NCBI GenBank assembly: GCA_905214905.1
Contig: CAJMNK010000053.1
Span: 1 to 14,928, forward strand
DNA: 14,928 bases
Origin: an uncultured bacterium
GTDB taxonomy: Bacteria > Actinomycetota > Coriobacteriia > Coriobacteriales > Coriobacteriaceae
Reading direction: 5' to 3'
Position numbers and translations under genes: made by a program. Numbering within the stretch: the first letter of the stretch is position 1; each line of letters begins with the position of its first letter. Below are positions 14,689-14,928 of this stretch, piece after piece. The notes under the pieces are model-generated. The model saw nothing but the letters and a program-made list of their open reading frames with translations, ran no database searches and was not told where the DNA came from.

Positions 14689-14689
14689 G

Positions 14690-14737
14690 AAAATTTCTTA
14701 AAAAAGTTCTTGCCCTAAGCTGATTCGTCCGTATAAT
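14690..14737 (+). promoter_or_regulatory. Strong promoter of the tRNA-Asn genes with an A/T-rich upstream tract
   Basis: TATAAT (14732-14737) is a perfect -10 box, with TTGCCC (14710-14715) 16 bp upstream as -35. The A/T-rich run at 14690-14708, unusual in this GC-rich window, sits where an UP element would bind the polymerase alpha C-terminal domain. The expected start is near 14744, about 24 nt before the tRNA. Confidence 0.82.
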
Positions 14738-14767
14738 AAACTTCGTTGCTTGAGAGCACGCACCTAT

Positions 14768-14842
14768 TCCTCGGTAGCTCAATGGTAGAGCACGCGGCTG
14801 TTAACCGCGCTGTTGTAGGTTCGAGTCCTACCCGGGGAGCCA
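14768..14842 (+). tRNA. tRNA-Asn (anticodon GTT)
   Basis: It folds as a complete cloverleaf. The acceptor stem is 14768-14774 with 14832-14838 (one T-G pair), with discriminator G 14839 and encoded CCA 14840-14842. The D stem is 77-80 with 88-91, and the anticodon stem 93-97 with 05-09, holding the loop CTGTTAA with GTT at 14800-14802. The variable loop is 5 nt, and the T arm has GTAGG-TTCGAGT-CCTAC. GTT reads both Asn codons. It is the first of two tandem copies transcribed from the promoter at 14710-14737. Confidence 0.97.
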
Positions 14843-14851
14843 GAATTTCTC

Positions 14852-14869
14852 AGCCCATTCCGTTGGGCT
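14852..14869 (+). other. Hairpin in the spacer between the two tRNA-Asn copies
   Basis: AGCCCA (14852-14857) pairs with TGGGCT (14864-14869) around a 6-nt loop, followed only by TTTAAAT. It may be a tRNA processing structure or a weak terminator. The whole spacer is 33 nt and A/T-rich around the hairpin. Confidence 0.5.
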
Positions 14870-14875
14870 TTAAAT

Positions 14876-14928
14876 TCCTCGGTAGCTCAATGGTAGAGCA
14901 CGCGGCTGTTAACCGCGCTGTTGTAGGT
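14876..14928 (+). tRNA. tRNA-Asn (anticodon GTT), second copy, cut by the window end
   Basis: The 53 bases present are identical to the first 53 bases of the tRNA at 14768, through the anticodon GTT (14908-14910) and into the T arm. The 3' part, including CCA, lies beyond the window. The repeat period is 108 bp. There is no separate promoter in the 33-nt spacer, so it is probably cotranscribed with the first copy. Confidence 0.93.

Noticed and set aside
14591..14782. Short antisense open frame (63 codons) in the rpoD-tRNA spacer
   Set aside because: It overlaps the repeat block, the tRNA promoter and the tRNA start, and has no convincing ribosome binding site.

Overview
The window is GC-rich, tightly packed bacterial DNA, and every gene I can support lies on the + strand. 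Gene content, gene order and codon choice point to an actinobacterium. A Coriobacteriia member such as Collinsella or a relative is my best guess, inferred from protein style and the repeat-bearing spacer after rpoD; no rRNA or other taxonomic marker is present. I recognise all of the genes, and they are informational or housekeeping genes. There is no sign of phage, plasmid, CRISPR or defence genes.

Layout. (1) Positions 1-152 are the 5' leader of leuS and contain a 118-nt hairpin with a 29-bp stem. (2) leuS (153-2729) ends at an intrinsic terminator (2752-2794). (3) Positions 2796-2986 are a regulatory spacer with a good promoter (2880-2908) and a second intrinsic terminator (2934-2966) lying between that promoter and rimP. 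(4) A compact operon follows: rimP, nusA, infB, rbfA, nrnA, truB, ribF, dnaG (2987-13038). Its junctions are short or overlapping (8 bp rbfA/nrnA, 4 bp truB/ribF, 8 bp ribF/dnaG). The only internal gap over 20 bp is nusA-infB (91 bp), which holds two hairpins and lacks the ylxR gene often found there. (5) rpoD (13149-14498) has its own likely extended -10 promoter and a strong terminator-like hairpin. (6) Positions 14544-14690 are a non-coding spacer made of degenerate GGGGAC-type repeats. (7) A strong promoter drives tandem identical tRNA-Asn(GTT) genes; the second is cut by the window end.

How the genes fit together. The operon couples ribosome assembly (RimP, RbfA), translation initiation (IF-2), tRNA modification (TruB), transcription elongation/termination (NusA), short-RNA recycling (NrnA), flavin cofactor synthesis (RibF) and replication priming (DnaG), followed by the housekeeping sigma factor. 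This is a fusion of the classical rimP-nusA-infB cluster with a dnaG-rpoD macromolecular-synthesis pair.

The least ordinary points are the leuS leader hairpin, the promoter-proximal terminator ahead of rimP-nusA (a candidate NusA-sensitive attenuator), a Cys3His zinc-like module at the NusA C-terminus, the acidic-then-basic N-terminus of sigma, and the repeat spacer before the tRNAs. I did not find a wholly new multi-gene system.
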